Positions 45,096-53,720 of a DNA stretch of 64,000 nucleotides are shown here, in pieces. This DNA is from Gluconacetobacter asukensis. Its GTDB lineage: Bacteria > Pseudomonadota > Alphaproteobacteria > Acetobacterales > Acetobacteraceae. Location: assembly GCF_014174375.1 (NCBI RefSeq), contig NZ_JABEQE010000019.1, positions 1 through 64,000 of the forward strand, in the 5' to 3' direction. How positions within the stretch are numbered: position 1 is the first letter of the stretch; the number at the start of each line of letters is the position of its first letter. The position numbers and the translations under genes are program-made. The notes below the pieces were generated by a model, which was not told where the DNA came from, searched no databases, and saw nothing but the letters and a program-made list of their open reading frames with translations.

Positions 45096-45827
45096 ATGAT
45101 CACGATCCGGCGTGCGAACGCTCTGGGCCAGGTGCAGTGGGGCGACGTTCTGTTGCACTGCCATTTCGCCTTCGGGGCCTATGAGGACCCGCAGCATGTG
45201 CATGACGGCCGGCTGCGCGCGGTCAATGCGGGGCATCTGCCCGCCGATGCGGAGTATGTGCTGGGGCCCGAACGGAATGTCGATATCGCGACCTGGGTGG
45301 CGGACGGCACGCTGACGGTGCGTAGCGACCTGTTTGCGGACGAAAGCATCGGGACCGGGGGGCTGCATCTGATCTCGACCGCCGCCGGGTGCCTGTCGAT
45401 GGGCTGGCGCGCGGGGGTGGGCGGGGCGACGTTCGTGCAATTCTGGTTCTTGCCCGATGATGAAGGGGGCACGCCGGTGCAGGAGGCGCGCCCGGCCTTT
45501 GCCGGGCTGGAAGAGGGTGGTTTCCGCATTCTCGCCTCCGGCTTTCCCGAGGATGACCCGGAGGAGACGGGCACCATCACCGATGGCGCGCCAGTGGTGC
45601 TGCGCGCCCGCGCCCGCCTGCTGCATGCGGCGATCCCGCAGGGTGAAGGGGCGTGTTACCGGACGACGCCGGGCCGTGCGCTCTATCTGGTGGTGGTGCG
45701 GGGCACCGTTACGCTGGAGAGCGCGTGCCTCGGCCCCGGCGATGCCGCGCGGATGGACGACGAGCAGCAATTCATCGTCATGGCGGGCGAAGATGCCGTG
45801 ATCCTGCTGGCTGATACGGCGAGGTGA
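45096..45827 (+). CDS. Pirin-like bicupin protein, metal site altered
   Basis: Protein of 243 residues with the pirin/YhhW layout: MITIRRANALGQVQWGDVLLHCHFAFGAYEDPQHVHDGRLRAVN, two cupin halves (about 40-110 and 150-240). In YhhW the metal-binding HPHRDME block is expected near residue 57; here the equivalent reads GPERNVDI, so the His ligands are lost. Quercetinase activity is therefore unlikely, and a regulatory or binding role is more plausible. Likely single gene, following a repeat that ends the efflux operon. Confidence 0.75.
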   Translation: MITIRRANALGQVQWGDVLLHCHFAFGAYEDPQHVHDGRLRAVNAGHLPADAEYVLGPERNVDIATWVADGTLTVRSDLFADESIGTGGLHLISTAAGCLSMGWRAGVGGATFVQFWFLPDDEGGTPVQEARPAFAGLEEGGFRILASGFPEDDPEETGTITDGAPVVLRARARLLHAAIPQGEGACYRTTPGRALYLVVVRGTVTLESACLGPGDAARMDDEQQFIVMAGEDAVILLADTAR

Positions 45828-45942
45828 AGGGATAGCGAGGAAGGAGGCGGCAGCTTTTTTCGTATCGCATTGCGACAGCGCGCCACTCCTTCAGGCGGGT
45901 CCAGAGATTTTCCATCAGATGCCGGTTGCGATAAGCCCCTTG
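45826..45942 (-). pseudogene. IS5-family transposase fragment
   Basis: The minus-strand frame reads AYRNRHLMENLWTRLKEWRA and goes on to AMRYEKSC, matching the C-terminal part of IS5-family transposases (YRQRNRIERMFGRLKDWRRIATRYD style, from memory). Only about 35 codons of this remain, with no ends or start, so it is a degraded stub of a former insertion sequence, lying between the pirin-like gene and the RES toxin gene. Confidence 0.7.
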
Positions 45943-45968
45943 TGGGCAGCCGACGGCAGGACGCGATA

Positions 45969-46661
45969 TTATACGCCGTTCACGACATAGTCGCGCGATC
46001 CGGCCCATGTCAGGTCCCAGCTTGCGCCGGGGCGCACGTTCTGGATCGCCGAAGGATCGAAAACGACGAAGCATCGGCCGCCGGGCTGCCGCACGGACGG
46101 ATAGATCAGGCCGCGCTCGCCAGCATGCTGGAGTTCTGTCGCCAGCTTCTGGCCAGCCAGATATCCGATTGCGGGATCAGGATGAAGGCACGGATGATCG
46201 GGTTCGTCCGTAATGTCAGGGAATTCTCCGATGAAATCGGCGTGCATTTCCACGTATCTGGCAGTGTTGTTGAATATTCCGATATATTCAAGTTCACGTG
46301 TTCTATGGAATGCCACTTCTGCCAATGCAGTCTCGACCGACCACACGCAATACCATGCCCCTCTCTGCTCGGTATTAAACCGGCTTCCGCCCGTTCTTGC
46401 ATATGTAAAGGCCGCATTTATGTGGCTGTTGCCGTAGACTGTCAGTCCGTTATTTCTTCGTTGCCAGGAAAGCTCGCGATTATCGAGGCTGAGACTATGT
46501 CCCTCTTCGGCGCGTTGCCGTGCACTGGTCAATCCTTCAATCCGCGCCAGGACTTCCATCTCCGCGTCGCTATCGACAAGACCGCGTAGGGCTGGCGGCT
46601 TATGGTATGTCGCTGAAATGAGACGTATGAGCGCCCTGTCTTGAATGACGGTGCGCTTCAT
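45969..46661 (-). CDS. RES-domain toxin
   Basis: Protein of 230 residues with a RES domain (about 55-210): GSRFNTEQRGAWYCVWSVETALAEVAFH and RGLIYPSVRQPGGRCFVVFDP are hallmarks including the conserved Arg, Glu and Ser. RES toxins degrade or transfer NAD+ (phosphorylase or ADP-ribosyltransferase activity), starving the cell. It overlaps the antitoxin gene by four bases (ATGA) in the usual antitoxin-first order. The N-terminal 50 residues are more variable. Confidence 0.88.
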   Translation of the reverse strand: MKRTVIQDRALIRLISATYHKPPALRGLVDSDAEMEVLARIEGLTSARQRAEEGHSLSLDNRELSWQRRNNGLTVYGNSHINAAFTYARTGGSRFNTEQRGAWYCVWSVETALAEVAFHRTRELEYIGIFNNTARYVEMHADFIGEFPDITDEPDHPCLHPDPAIGYLAGQKLATELQHAGERGLIYPSVRQPGGRCFVVFDPSAIQNVRPGASWDLTWAGSRDYVVNGV

Positions 46662-47053
46662 GCGCCCCCCCGCAACGCGTCGAGATAGCGGCGCGTATCG
46701 AGGAAGTGGGGAAGCCCGTATTCAATCAATGCATCGACCGGGCGCATTCCTTTGAACAGCGGGCCGTTGTTAGGCAGCGTCGGCCATCTTGCCGCGATGT
46801 CCGCATCAAAATAGAGGACCAGCGACTTGTATATGCCCACCAGGGCGCTGAGCCGAAGCATCTGGTCATGCGTAAGCGTGCCGGAGAAGCCCGGCTTCCG
46901 GGCGCGCTTCCAGGTGCTTTCGGACATGTCGCACAGGCGTGCGGCCTGCGGAACGGGCACGTTCCATCTGGTCATGATGCGATCTACGGCCTTGAGCGCA
47001 ACGGCCGTCTCGCTCACCCCGTCTGCGCGGGTGCTTTCTAGTACGGCGTGCAT
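46658..47053 (-). CDS. Xre/MbcA/ParS-type antitoxin
   Basis: Antitoxin of 131 residues for the RES toxin. It has an N-terminal helix-turn-helix (RWNVPVPQAARLCDMSESTWKRARK) and the C-terminal toxin-binding domain (GPLFKGMRPVDALIEYGLPHFLDTRRYLDALRGGA), the Xre-MbcA-ParS pattern. The promoter region upstream carries two CATATG half-sites (47089-47094 and 47111-47116) that may be its operator. Confidence 0.88.
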   Translation of the reverse strand: MHAVLESTRADGVSETAVALKAVDRIMTRWNVPVPQAARLCDMSESTWKRARKPGFSGTLTHDQMLRLSALVGIYKSLVLYFDADIAARWPTLPNNGPLFKGMRPVDALIEYGLPHFLDTRRYLDALRGGA

Positions 47054-47403
47054 CTGTGCCCCCTTATATTGGAAACATAAGATATGGTCATATGGTCGTG
47101 TTTACAAGTCCATATGAACTAACCCCGCCCCCAAAACGTCCAGGCTTCGTTGGTGAGAATCTGCATCGCATTGCATATCCCGGTTCTGGAGCCTTCTGAA
47201 CAGCATCCTGCTCAAGGGCCATTCCCTGGTGCGCTGCTATGCCAATGCCATGCCCTTCGGGGGGTGGAAGGCATGCTGGTGTTCGAGACCGAGAAGGCCG
47301 CCGCCTGACGGCCAGCCCGTATCGTTCCATCTCGCGTGGAAACCGGCGGCAAAGCACCCTATGATCGCGCCGGCGCATCATCGCGCCGGGAAAGGACCGG
47401 TCC
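47054..47403. other. Intergenic region with possible decayed coding tail
   Basis: The first 60 bp hold the RES-Xre promoter with two CATATG elements 22 bp apart. At about 47200-47308 the plus strand reads fragments such as YANAMPFGGWK and, in another frame, GMLVFETEKAAA ending at a TGA, as if a frameshifted gene tail had been left behind. I cannot name the parent gene. Confidence 0.4.
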
Positions 47404-48402
47404 ATGGCCGTTGCCGTGCTGCTGTTCGTGGTCGCTGTCGCCGCCTTTGCCCTGAGCGCGGTGTCGGGCGGTGGGGCCGGGCTGATGGTCATGCCGGTGC
47501 TGGGGCTGCTGCTGGCGCCGGCACAGGTGCCGGCGGCGCTGTCGGTCGGCACGGCGCTGAGTTCGTTCTCGCGCATCGCCTCCTTCTTCCGCTCCATATG
47601 CTGGGGGGTGGTGGTCCGCTTCGTGCCGCTGGCGCTGCCGGCCGCGTGGGGTGGGGTGTGGGCGCTCAGCCGGTTGCAGCCGGTCTATCTGGACCTGCTG
47701 CTCGGCCTGTTCCTGATCGGCAATCTGCCGTTCCTGCTGCGCCGGGGGACGCGGGGGTCGGGCGTCGTGCGGCCGGTCCGTCCCGCGCTGCTGCCCGTGC
47801 TGGGGGCGGCGGCCGGTTTCATATCGGGCTTTACCGGGGCGGTCGGGCTGCTGTTCAACGGGTTCTATCACCGGATGGGCCTGCGGAAGGAGCAGATCGT
47901 CGCCACGCGGGCAGCCAATGACGTGTTGCTGCATCTGACCAAGCTGTGGCTGTACCTTTCCTATGGCATGCTGACCGGGCCGGCGCTGCGGGCCGGCCTG
48001 GTGGTCGCGGCCGCCGCGATTGCCGCCACGCTGCTGATGCGCGTGCTGATCCATCGGCTGCATGACGATCTGTTCCGCCATGTCGGCCAGGCCGCCGCCT
48101 GCGCCGCCGGGGTGGCGATGCTGTTTCAGGCCGGGCAGCAGATCGTGCGGCAGGACCATATGGAAGCCCGCTATGCCACGCATGCGGGCGAGGCGGTGGC
48201 CATGCTGAGCTGGCGCCAGCATGTCTTCTCGGTCGAGCTCGAGAATCCGGGGGATATCGAATTCCGCCATGTCCACCCGGCATTCGGGTCGGGGCGGGTG
48301 CCGCGACAGGGCGAGGGGTGGTATCGCACCTCGGTCCTGCATCTGTCGCCGGCCCAGGGCATCTTCATCACGCGCCGCCTGTCGCGCGCGCGGCCGGCCT
48401 GA
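47404..48402 (+). CDS. TauE/SafE-family permease with C-terminal extension
   Basis: Membrane protein of 332 residues with about eight spans; AFALSAVSGGGAGLMVMPVLGLLL and the internal repeat AAGFISGFTGAVGLLFNGF are TauE/SafE signatures. Family members export sulfite, sulfoacetate or similar anions. Residues from about 250 on form a soluble tail (MLSWRQHVFSVELENPGDIEFRHVH...), not usual in the family; its role is unknown. The MgtC-like gene follows 25 bp downstream in the same direction. Confidence 0.85.
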   Translation: MAVAVLLFVVAVAAFALSAVSGGGAGLMVMPVLGLLLAPAQVPAALSVGTALSSFSRIASFFRSICWGVVVRFVPLALPAAWGGVWALSRLQPVYLDLLLGLFLIGNLPFLLRRGTRGSGVVRPVRPALLPVLGAAAGFISGFTGAVGLLFNGFYHRMGLRKEQIVATRAANDVLLHLTKLWLYLSYGMLTGPALRAGLVVAAAAIAATLLMRVLIHRLHDDLFRHVGQAAACAAGVAMLFQAGQQIVRQDHMEARYATHAGEAVAMLSWRQHVFSVELENPGDIEFRHVHPAFGSGRVPRQGEGWYRTSVLHLSPAQGIFITRRLSRARPA

Positions 48403-48427
48403 ACGATCCGCCGGAGACCCTGCCGCA

Positions 48428-49144
48428 ATGCATTTCATCCAGACCTTCAACGGGCCGGCCTTTCTCGACACGATCGTCAGCTACCTCTCCGCCTTTCTGT
48501 TCGGCACGCTGATCGGTGCCGAGCGCCAGTACCGGCAGCGCACGGCGGGGCTGCGGACCAATGTGCTGGTCGCGGTGGGGGCGGCGGCCTTCGTGGACCT
48601 GGCCCAGCGGATTGCCGGCGATGTGGAGGCCGTGCGGGTGATTTCCTACGTGGTGTCGGGCATCGGCTTTCTGGGGGCCGGCGTGATCATGAAGGACGGG
48701 ACCAATGTGCAGGGGCTGAACACCGCCGCCACCCTGTGGTGTTCGGCGGCGGTGGGGGCCTGCACCGGGTGCGACATGGTGGCCGAGGGCGGGTTGCTGA
48801 CGGTCTTCGTCATTGCCGGCAACACGCTGCTGCGGCCGCTGGTCAATGCCATCGACCGTATTCCGCTGCAGGGGCGCGGGGTGGAGGCGAGCTATACCGT
48901 CAGCCTGCTGACGGACCGCGCGCATGTCGACACGCTGCGCGACCTGCTGGTGGCGCATCTGGAACAGGCCCGCTTCCCCGTCGCCGACGTGGAGCTGACC
49001 GACCGGGGCGCGGACCAGGTGGAAATCGCGGCCACCCTGACCAGCACCGCCGTCGACAGGGCCGAGCTGCAGCGCGTCATCGCCCATCTGGGCACCACGC
49101 ACGCGGTGGCGCACGCAAGCTGGCTGGTCACGCCTGAATCCTGA
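48428..49144 (+). CDS. MgtC/SapB-family membrane protein
   Basis: Protein of 238 residues from the ATG at 48428 (the frame is open to 48221). Four or five spans: IVSYLSAFLFGTLIGAERQYRQRTAGLRTNVLVAVGAAAFV and VISYVVSGIGFLGAGVIMKDG, NVQGLNTAATLWCSAAVGA are the MgtC landmarks; a cytoplasmic ACT-like C-terminal domain follows (about 155-238). MgtC proteins modulate the F1Fo ATPase and growth at low Mg2+. Co-directional with the TauE gene, probably one operon. Confidence 0.9.
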   Translation: MHFIQTFNGPAFLDTIVSYLSAFLFGTLIGAERQYRQRTAGLRTNVLVAVGAAAFVDLAQRIAGDVEAVRVISYVVSGIGFLGAGVIMKDGTNVQGLNTAATLWCSAAVGACTGCDMVAEGGLLTVFVIAGNTLLRPLVNAIDRIPLQGRGVEASYTVSLLTDRAHVDTLRDLLVAHLEQARFPVADVELTDRGADQVEIAATLTSTAVDRAELQRVIAHLGTTHAVAHASWLVTPES

Positions 49145-49433
49145 CCGGGCCGGGCGGGCGCGCGAATCGGCGAGCAGGCCCGGCGGGCAGGGACCCGGGC
49201 GGCGGATCGGTGGCCGGCAGGCGTGCTCAAAACGGCAACAGACTGATGTTTCTTTTATCCTTGAGGTGCCTGCGGCGCCTCCGTAATTTCGACTCCGAAC
49301 CGATCCGGGAGGCGATCATTCGTCTTTCGTAGTAAGACGGGCTATCAGGCTCGCCCGTCTCGGGATCATGCGTGGCGCGAACGCGCCCGGCACGAACCGG
49401 ACGCGCGAAAGACGAAGTGAAAAGGATCGAGGA

Positions 49434-51860
49434 ATGACGTATCTCTCCCGCATGCCGGGACTGCGGGGCCGGTTGCAGGCCATGACCTGCCTGGCCGGCG
49501 TGTTCTGTATCGCCACTGCGCCGCAACAGGGCGCGCGCGCCGCAACCGGCCAGCAGCATCATCGTCATGCCTCGACCACCCACCCGGCGACAGCCGGCGC
49601 GGCCCCGGCCGCCGCGCCGCAGGCCCCTGCCCGCGCCGTTCCGGCCGCGCGCACCCCGGTCCGCGCCGCCGCCCCGCGCGCCGCGACGGCGGAAGATATC
49701 TCGGTCACCTCGTCCCGGCAGGCGCTGAATGGCGGCGGCGGCATGATGCGGCTGGAGACGGCGCCGCACGCCGTGCAGACCGTCGCCAAGGAATATATCG
49801 ACATGCGCGCGCCGACCAGCACGGCGCTGGACCTGATCAAGAACCTGCCCAGCCTCAGTGTCTCGACCCCCGACACGGCCGGCATGCAGGGCGGCATGAT
49901 CCAGGTGCGCGGCCTGACCGACCTGGACATGGGGCTGATGGTGGACGGCGCCCCGGCGGCGGCGGCCAAATACATGGCCGAGGACATCGATTCCGAGAAC
50001 CTGGAAGAGGTCAACATCACGCCCGGCAGTTCGGGGACCGACCTGCCCGTCATGTCCGCCGCCGGCGGCGTGATGGACGAGCGCAGCCACACGGCGGCGC
50101 AGAAGTTCGGCGGGCTGATGGATTTCTCCTACGGCACCAACAATCTGTCGCGCGAATTCCTGCGCCTGGAATCGGGTGAGATCGGCAATAGCGGCGTGCG
50201 CAGCTATCTCTCCTTCTCCAACACCCACAGCCGGTCGTGGATGGGATCGGGCATCAACGAACGCCACCATCTGGATTTCGGCATCCAGAAGGACTGGCAG
50301 AACGGTTCGACCGCCAAGGTGTTCGTGTCGTGGAACAATGAGAACTTCACGATCGACAATTACCCGACTGCGCAGGAATTCTACCAGTACAAGCATACCG
50401 GTCAGGGCTGGGGTCGGTCGGACAATCCCAAGAACGACAATTACTGGCAGAACAGCAAGGACCATTGGAACCAGGTCTTCCTGACCGCGCCGCTGCACCT
50501 TGTCCTGCCCGCGCGCTTCAGCCTGGATCTGCAACCCTATTTCAGCTTCGGCCAGGGTTGGGATGCCTCGCCCGCCAATCCGATCTCCAACGATGACGGC
50601 ACGCCCTATAGCGGCCCGAACCTGACCGGCTTCTTCCTGCAGAATGACACCCGGCAGGTGGGCACGGTGGCCAAGCTGGGTTACCAGATCGACCCGCATA
50701 ACGCGTTCTCGGTCGGCTACTGGTACGAAAACACCTATACGAACCAGTCCTATCCCAGCGGCAACACCAATGCCGACGGCACGCCGCCCAGCCCGTGGAA
50801 CCTGTACAAGACCGGTGGCTTCACCTTCGGCCAGAACGCCGGATACGAGATCCATTCGCTGTTCATTCAGGATACCGCGAAATACCTGCATGACCGGCTG
50901 GTGATCCATGCGGGCTTCAAGTTCGCCATGATCAATAGCTGGACTGCCAGTTTCGCCAACATCGACGGCACCAAGGTGAAGGGTTCGGTCTGCGACAATA
51001 GCGACAACTTCCAGCATTGCAGCAATAACCGCACCGAGCCGCTGCCGCAGTTGTCGATCGGCTACACGTTCAACGAGCATCACCAGATCTATGTCAACGC
51101 CGAGGGTGATTATCGTCAGCCCAGCGCGGTGGATATGGGCTGGCTGCCGTCAGGCCCGAACTTCCTGAAAAACCAGTATTCCATCAAGGAAGAGCTGGGC
51201 TACCGTTATCACGACAAATACATCATCGCCGACCTGTCGCTGTTCAACTACAACGTCACGAACCGCATCGTGAACCAGTATGTGGGCATGAACAGCTTCT
51301 CGCCCATGTCGATCGGCAGCCAGACGATGCGCGGCTTCGACGCGATGATTTCGGGCCGTTCCATCCACGGCTTCAGCCCCTATGCGTCGTTCGAGTACCT
51401 GCACGCGACGCAGGACAGCAACGTGATGGACCCGTATACCAACACGCTGATCCATTCCAAGGGCACGCAGGCGGTGATGGCACCGCACATCATGGCGAAT
51501 TTCGGCCTGACCTATACCTACAAGGGCTTTTTCGCCAATGGCAGCGTGCATTACACCGGCCCGCAATCGGTCAGCATCGCCGGCGACCAGCGCATGCCGG
51601 GTTATGTGACGGACACGCTGTCGCTGGGCTATCACTTCCCGGCGTTCCTGTTCGCGAAATCGCCGACCTTCCGCCTGAACTTCACGAACCTGACCGGCTC
51701 GATCGTTCGCACCGGGGCGATGGGCGTGGTGTATCGCGGCAGCGATCTGAACAGCCACTATGTCTATAGCGGCAGCGCGGCGCCCACGCTGGGCTACGGC
51801 AACTCCTTCATGGTCGAGCCGCGCTTTACCATGACGGGCACTGTCTCGACTGCTTTCTGA
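49434..51860 (+). CDS. TonB-dependent receptor with Ala/Pro-rich N-terminal linker
   Basis: Receptor of 808 residues. The ATG at 49434 (GGATCGAGGA ribosome site) gives a signal peptide ending near GARA; the frame is open to 49368. A linker of about 50 residues follows (Ala/Pro/His/Arg-rich) before the plug (about 105-230: ISVTSSRQALNGGGG, QVRGLTDLDMGLMVDGAP). The barrel shows many aromatic-ended strands, and the protein ends in Phe. The plug motif differs from siderophore receptors, and the substrate is unknown. The linker could let the plug reach TonB. Monocistronic; upstream 290 bp hold its promoter. Confidence 0.9.
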   Translation: MTYLSRMPGLRGRLQAMTCLAGVFCIATAPQQGARAATGQQHHRHASTTHPATAGAAPAAAPQAPARAVPAARTPVRAAAPRAATAEDISVTSSRQALNGGGGMMRLETAPHAVQTVAKEYIDMRAPTSTALDLIKNLPSLSVSTPDTAGMQGGMIQVRGLTDLDMGLMVDGAPAAAAKYMAEDIDSENLEEVNITPGSSGTDLPVMSAAGGVMDERSHTAAQKFGGLMDFSYGTNNLSREFLRLESGEIGNSGVRSYLSFSNTHSRSWMGSGINERHHLDFGIQKDWQNGSTAKVFVSWNNENFTIDNYPTAQEFYQYKHTGQGWGRSDNPKNDNYWQNSKDHWNQVFLTAPLHLVLPARFSLDLQPYFSFGQGWDASPANPISNDDGTPYSGPNLTGFFLQNDTRQVGTVAKLGYQIDPHNAFSVGYWYENTYTNQSYPSGNTNADGTPPSPWNLYKTGGFTFGQNAGYEIHSLFIQDTAKYLHDRLVIHAGFKFAMINSWTASFANIDGTKVKGSVCDNSDNFQHCSNNRTEPLPQLSIGYTFNEHHQIYVNAEGDYRQPSAVDMGWLPSGPNFLKNQYSIKEELGYRYHDKYIIADLSLFNYNVTNRIVNQYVGMNSFSPMSIGSQTMRGFDAMISGRSIHGFSPYASFEYLHATQDSNVMDPYTNTLIHSKGTQAVMAPHIMANFGLTYTYKGFFANGSVHYTGPQSVSIAGDQRMPGYVTDTLSLGYHFPAFLFAKSPTFRLNFTNLTGSIVRTGAMGVVYRGSDLNSHYVYSGSAAPTLGYGNSFMVEPRFTMTGTVSTAF

Positions 51861-51918
51861 TGATCCGGCCGGCCCTCCTGTGGGGGGCCGGTACGATTTT
51901 CAGTCGTGGCGTAGTGCG

Positions 51919-51970
51919 CAGGGCTCTGCCCTGTACCCGGAAGGGGGCGTGGCCCCCTTCACCCCCATTC
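51919..51970. repeat. Hairpin repeat module alpha, family 3
   Basis: GGGCTCTGCCC, then ACCCGGAAGGGGG, a short loop, CCCCCTTCACCCC, 60 bp beyond the receptor stop. The same module with compensated stems begins the composite repeat at 58775. Confidence 0.75.
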
Positions 51971-52061
51971 GTTTGGCAAGTGTGCCGTTTGAGGACGGGT
52001 CGGTTCGTCTTCTTTTAAGTTTCCTTTCAGAAAAACAGAATATTATCCGACGTGGAATATA

Positions 52062-52739
52062 GTGTTCCGGCACTATGTCTTGCCACTTCTGGAGAATATC
52101 CCCTTGATTGATCGGCCTGTAAGGCTTCCGTGGATCGGGCCGCTGTATAGAGAAAACAGAGTTTTAATCATGGGGGAAAGCCATCATTGTGACATGGGAG
52201 ATGAATACTCCATTGATTTGACCACCCGCGCTGTTCAGGAGGCAATAAATGGAACATTGCCGTCGTCATTCTTTGATAAGGTAAAGGACGCTGTACTAGG
52301 TGCCACGTCCGCAAACACGCCAGCGGGGCAGTTCTGGGGTCAGTTTGCCTTTGCCAATTTCTGCCAGGGGGCGGTTGTCCGGCATGCTGGTGAAGCGCTT
52401 CAGCAAGCCTCTCCCGATATGTTTCGCGCAGGTGAACTGGCCCTGCCTGTCATTCTGTCCCTGCTCAAACCGAGAAAATTTCTACTCTTTTCCAAAAGAG
52501 CATGGACGAAATATACCAACGATATTCCAGCGGTTTCCCGGCATGGGCCAGGCGTAACAATGATGTGCCCTGATGGGAAAAAGGCAGATACCTATTTTTA
52601 TGCGTCTGACGCATTATCTTTTTCCGTCGACTGCCTTGCCGTTCATCATCCGTCTTCCTGGACGCGCCAAGGAAAAAAATCCGATTACTGGAGCCCTGTC
52701 ATCCAATCTTTTCTGGATAGTGACCCTGCCTATCCTTGA
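52062..52739 (+). CDS. Uncharacterised protein, uracil-DNA-glycosylase-like features
   Basis: Protein of 225 residues, lower in GC than its neighbours. RVLIMGESHHCDMG resembles the phosphate-binding start of UDG-superfamily folds (glycine and acidic/polar residues after a hydrophobic strand), FWGQFAFANF and ILSLLKPRKFLLFSKRAW follow in the expected order, and AVHHPSSW near the C terminus recalls the HPSxxSW loop of UDGs. No catalytic Asp can be assigned. It stands alone between a receptor gene and a VapBC module, consistent with an accessory, perhaps defensive gene. Fold assignment is a suggestion. Confidence 0.55.
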   Translation: MFRHYVLPLLENIPLIDRPVRLPWIGPLYRENRVLIMGESHHCDMGDEYSIDLTTRAVQEAINGTLPSSFFDKVKDAVLGATSANTPAGQFWGQFAFANFCQGAVVRHAGEALQQASPDMFRAGELALPVILSLLKPRKFLLFSKRAWTKYTNDIPAVSRHGPGVTMMCPDGKKADTYFYASDALSFSVDCLAVHHPSSWTRQGKKSDYWSPVIQSFLDSDPAYP

Positions 52740-52851
52740 TTTGACTTCCCCATGTATGGAAGAGCCAGAAGCGTTGCCGATGCCCGAAAGTATCGGCGCA
52801 GGAGCTTTATACCCAGCGCATTTGGAAGATTCCGGCCAAGCGGCCGACGAA

Positions 52852-53277
52852 CTACAGTAACTCCGTCCTGACACCAATATGCGGTCCAGCCTCCGCAAGG
52901 CGGCGGTCCAGGGTGCAGAGTGTCGTTCCGTGGTCCGCGCAGATGGCGAGATGCAGTGCATCCCCTGCCCGCAGGCCCAGAGCATATTGGTCTGAAAACC
53001 GGGCTGCCGTCCTGAATTGCTGGCCTGTTATGGGCAGTGTCTCGAAGCTTTCGGTGGAAAGGCGCGTAAACAATGCCAGAGCATTCGCGCGGTCCGTCAC
53101 CGTGATCTGGCCGGTTCGCAGCTTTATCGACAGTGCCGAGGAAAACTCCGTAAAGACCCAGTCACTGATGAACAAATCCTCCGGCGCCTGTCCCGCGAGC
53201 CACGATTGCATACGGGCGGTCTGTGACTCGTTGGTCAACGCTGCGACCAGCACCGATGTGTCAATATAGAGGCTCAA
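52852..53277 (-). CDS. VapC-type PIN-domain toxin
   Basis: PIN ribonuclease of 141 residues. The acidic catalytic residues are visible: Asp6 (YIDTSVLVAAL), Glu44 (VFTEFSSAL), Asp105 (GDALHLAIC) and Asp123 (CTLDRRL). VapC toxins cleave tRNA or rRNA. It overlaps the antitoxin gene by four bases (ATGA). Confidence 0.92.
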   Translation of the reverse strand: MSLYIDTSVLVAALTNESQTARMQSWLAGQAPEDLFISDWVFTEFSSALSIKLRTGQITVTDRANALALFTRLSTESFETLPITGQQFRTAARFSDQYALGLRAGDALHLAICADHGTTLCTLDRRLAEAGPHIGVRTELL

Positions 53278-53516
53278 TAGCGTGCTTCGTCACGCATGGT
53301 CCGCACTGTTTCAGCGGCTGACTCGGCTTGCCGGGTCATGTTTTCCGTCAATGAGCGTAAAGCATTCAGATCAACAGGTTTGCGGTCGGGCACGACCCTG
53401 GTGATCTGTGCAACGACCTTGCCACGACGCTTGATGCGGACGGGCTCGCCCTCCATCGCCTGCTCGACCAGGCGGCTCAGATGGGCCTTGGCGTCCACCA
53501 GATTCACAGTCTGCAT
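53274..53516 (-). CDS. Phd/YefM-type antitoxin (VapB)
   Basis: Antitoxin of 80 residues from the ATG at 53516 with an AGGAGCG site (the frame is open to 53555). TVNLVDAKAHLSRLVEQAMEGEPVRIKRRGKVVAQI is the Phd/YefM DNA-binding domain; the C-terminal part neutralises the PIN toxin. It comes first in the two-gene operon. Confidence 0.9.
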   Translation of the reverse strand: MQTVNLVDAKAHLSRLVEQAMEGEPVRIKRRGKVVAQITRVVPDRKPVDLNALRSLTENMTRQAESAAETVRTMRDEARY

Positions 53517-53644
53517 CGCCCGCTCCTGACCATTAAACTGGTCACTTGATAGCACGGGCGGCCTTTTCGGCGCATCAAGATTTGATAGTGAAGCGCAAAC
53601 CCGTCAAATCAATGTCTGCCCCCATCAAACTGCCTTAAGAAAAG

Positions 53645-53697
53645 CCGGTTTCCAAAGGCCGCCGGCCTTTGGTGGGGTTCGGGGCAACGCCCCGAGA
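53645..53697. repeat. Hairpin repeat module beta, family 3
   Basis: CCGGTTTCCAAAGGCC-gcc-GGCCTTTGG-TGGGGTTCGGGGC-aac-GCCCCG: two perfect hairpins in tandem. The same pair, with changed stem bases that keep pairing, occurs at 58839-58889. It lies just beyond the stop of the YitT gene on the minus strand. Confidence 0.8.
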
Positions 53698-53720
53698 AAC
53701 CCGCCGGTCCGGTCATGTTT

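Noticed and set aside
49227..51083. 618-codon minus-strand frame opposite the TonB-dependent receptor
   Set aside because: Shadow of the receptor gene: no family features and no start signal.
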